A stretch of 21,622 nt of DNA from CAYJMQ01 sp964371555 (GTDB lineage: Bacteria; Bdellovibrionota; JACOXK01; 2-02-FULL-40-11), in the NCBI GenBank assembly GCA_964371555.1, contig CAYJMQ010000035.1:1-21622 (forward strand). Reading direction: 5' to 3'. Positions 21,451 through 21,622 of this stretch are shown piece after piece. A program made the position numbers and the translations under genes. The notes beneath the pieces are model-generated. The model had not been told where the DNA came from. It was given only the letters and a program-made list of their open reading frames with translations, and searched no databases. Each line of letters opens with the position of its first letter. Within the stretch, counting starts at the first letter, position 1.

Positions 21451-21622
21451 GAACATATTTTCTATATTCAAGTTTGGGTGGCGGACCATTTAACCCCTGT
21501 TCTCCCGCTTTGCCATATATCGTGCCATCAGGCCCCACATCGCCTTGCTCCCCGGAAACATACCCCCCGTGTCGCCGGCGGGCGGGCGGGGGGGGGGGCG
21601 GCCCGGCGGGCCGCGCGGGGCG
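21440..21622 (-). CDS. C-terminal end of a collagen-like (Gly-X-Y) protein (partial)
   Basis: This minus-strand frame is open from the window edge to TAG at 21442-21440. From about 21568 it reads GGYVSGEQGDVGPDG, then TIY, then GKAGEQGLNGPPP, with Gly at every third position and one interruption. It ends in the non-collagenous tail KLEYRKYVHEE. Bacterial collagen-like proteins form triple helices on the surface or in filaments. The part beyond 21570 is nearly pure G/C, loses the Gly period, and is not trustworthy. Its stop overlaps the lipoprotein start. Confidence 0.55.
   Translation of the reverse strand, partial: RPARPAGPPPPPPARRRHGGYVSGEQGDVGPDGTIYGKAGEQGLNGPPPKLEYRKYVHEE
21574..21622. 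other. Low-complexity G/C tract at the window end
   Basis: About 50 bases consist only of G and C, including a run of ten or more G (around 21589-21598). Nothing comparable occurs elsewhere in the window. It is probably assembly or read error where coverage fails in a GC-rich collagen repeat, rather than real sequence. Confidence 0.6.

Noticed and set aside
1..21622. CRISPR array or insertion sequence
   Set aside because: No regularly spaced repeats and no transposase or integrase frame were seen on either strand.

Overview
The window looks like chromosomal DNA of a Gram-negative, probably motile or surface-sensing bacterium. It carries outer-membrane and lipoprotein-type genes together with a chemosensory operon. 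The style (hybrid CheA with a receiver domain, TPR-fused CheR, DUF3047, nusA-infB-rbfA-nrnA order) resembles deltaproteobacteria-like or candidate-phylum genomes, but this is only a guess. I did not recognise a species.

Layout. Bases 1-6388 (+ strand) are a tightly packed chemosensory operon: MCP tail, cheA with a C-terminal receiver, cheB, cheW, cheR with TPRs, a CheY-like receiver, and a second cheW. Most joints are 1-4 base stop/start overlaps. The CheY-like gene carries a scar: just after its fourth receiver strand the sequence switches, in another frame, to the C-terminal end of a histidine kinase. Bases 6446-7579 (-) encode an outer-membrane beta-barrel protein. Bases 7663-7947 (+) are a decayed response-regulator gene. 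A tRNA-Gly(GCC) (-) with its own promoter follows at 7966-8041, and next to it (8101-8168) lie two partial copies of its 5' end in opposite orientations.

Bases 8214-18044 (-) are a core information-processing operon, read from right to left: nusA, infB, rbfA, nrnA, truB, rpsO, pnp, dut, pgsA. The genes overlap or nearly touch, except for a 68-base gap before rpsO that holds a candidate promoter. No rimP precedes nusA. Instead, a strong intrinsic terminator sits directly in front of the nusA ribosome binding site, which suggests attenuation of the operon.

Bases 18161-21622 (-) hold exported proteins of largely unknown function: a SurA-N-like protein without a PPIase domain, a DUF3047 protein with its own promoter, two predicted lipoproteins, and the end of a collagen-like (Gly-X-Y) protein. 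The last ~55 bases are almost pure G/C and look like a degraded contig end.

By eye the chemosensory side is clearly more A/T-rich than the core-operon side, and the change falls at the tRNA-Gly. No complete novel system is obvious. The best leads are the receiver/kinase scar, the nusA leader terminator, the tRNA-fragment region and the collagen-like/lipoprotein joint.
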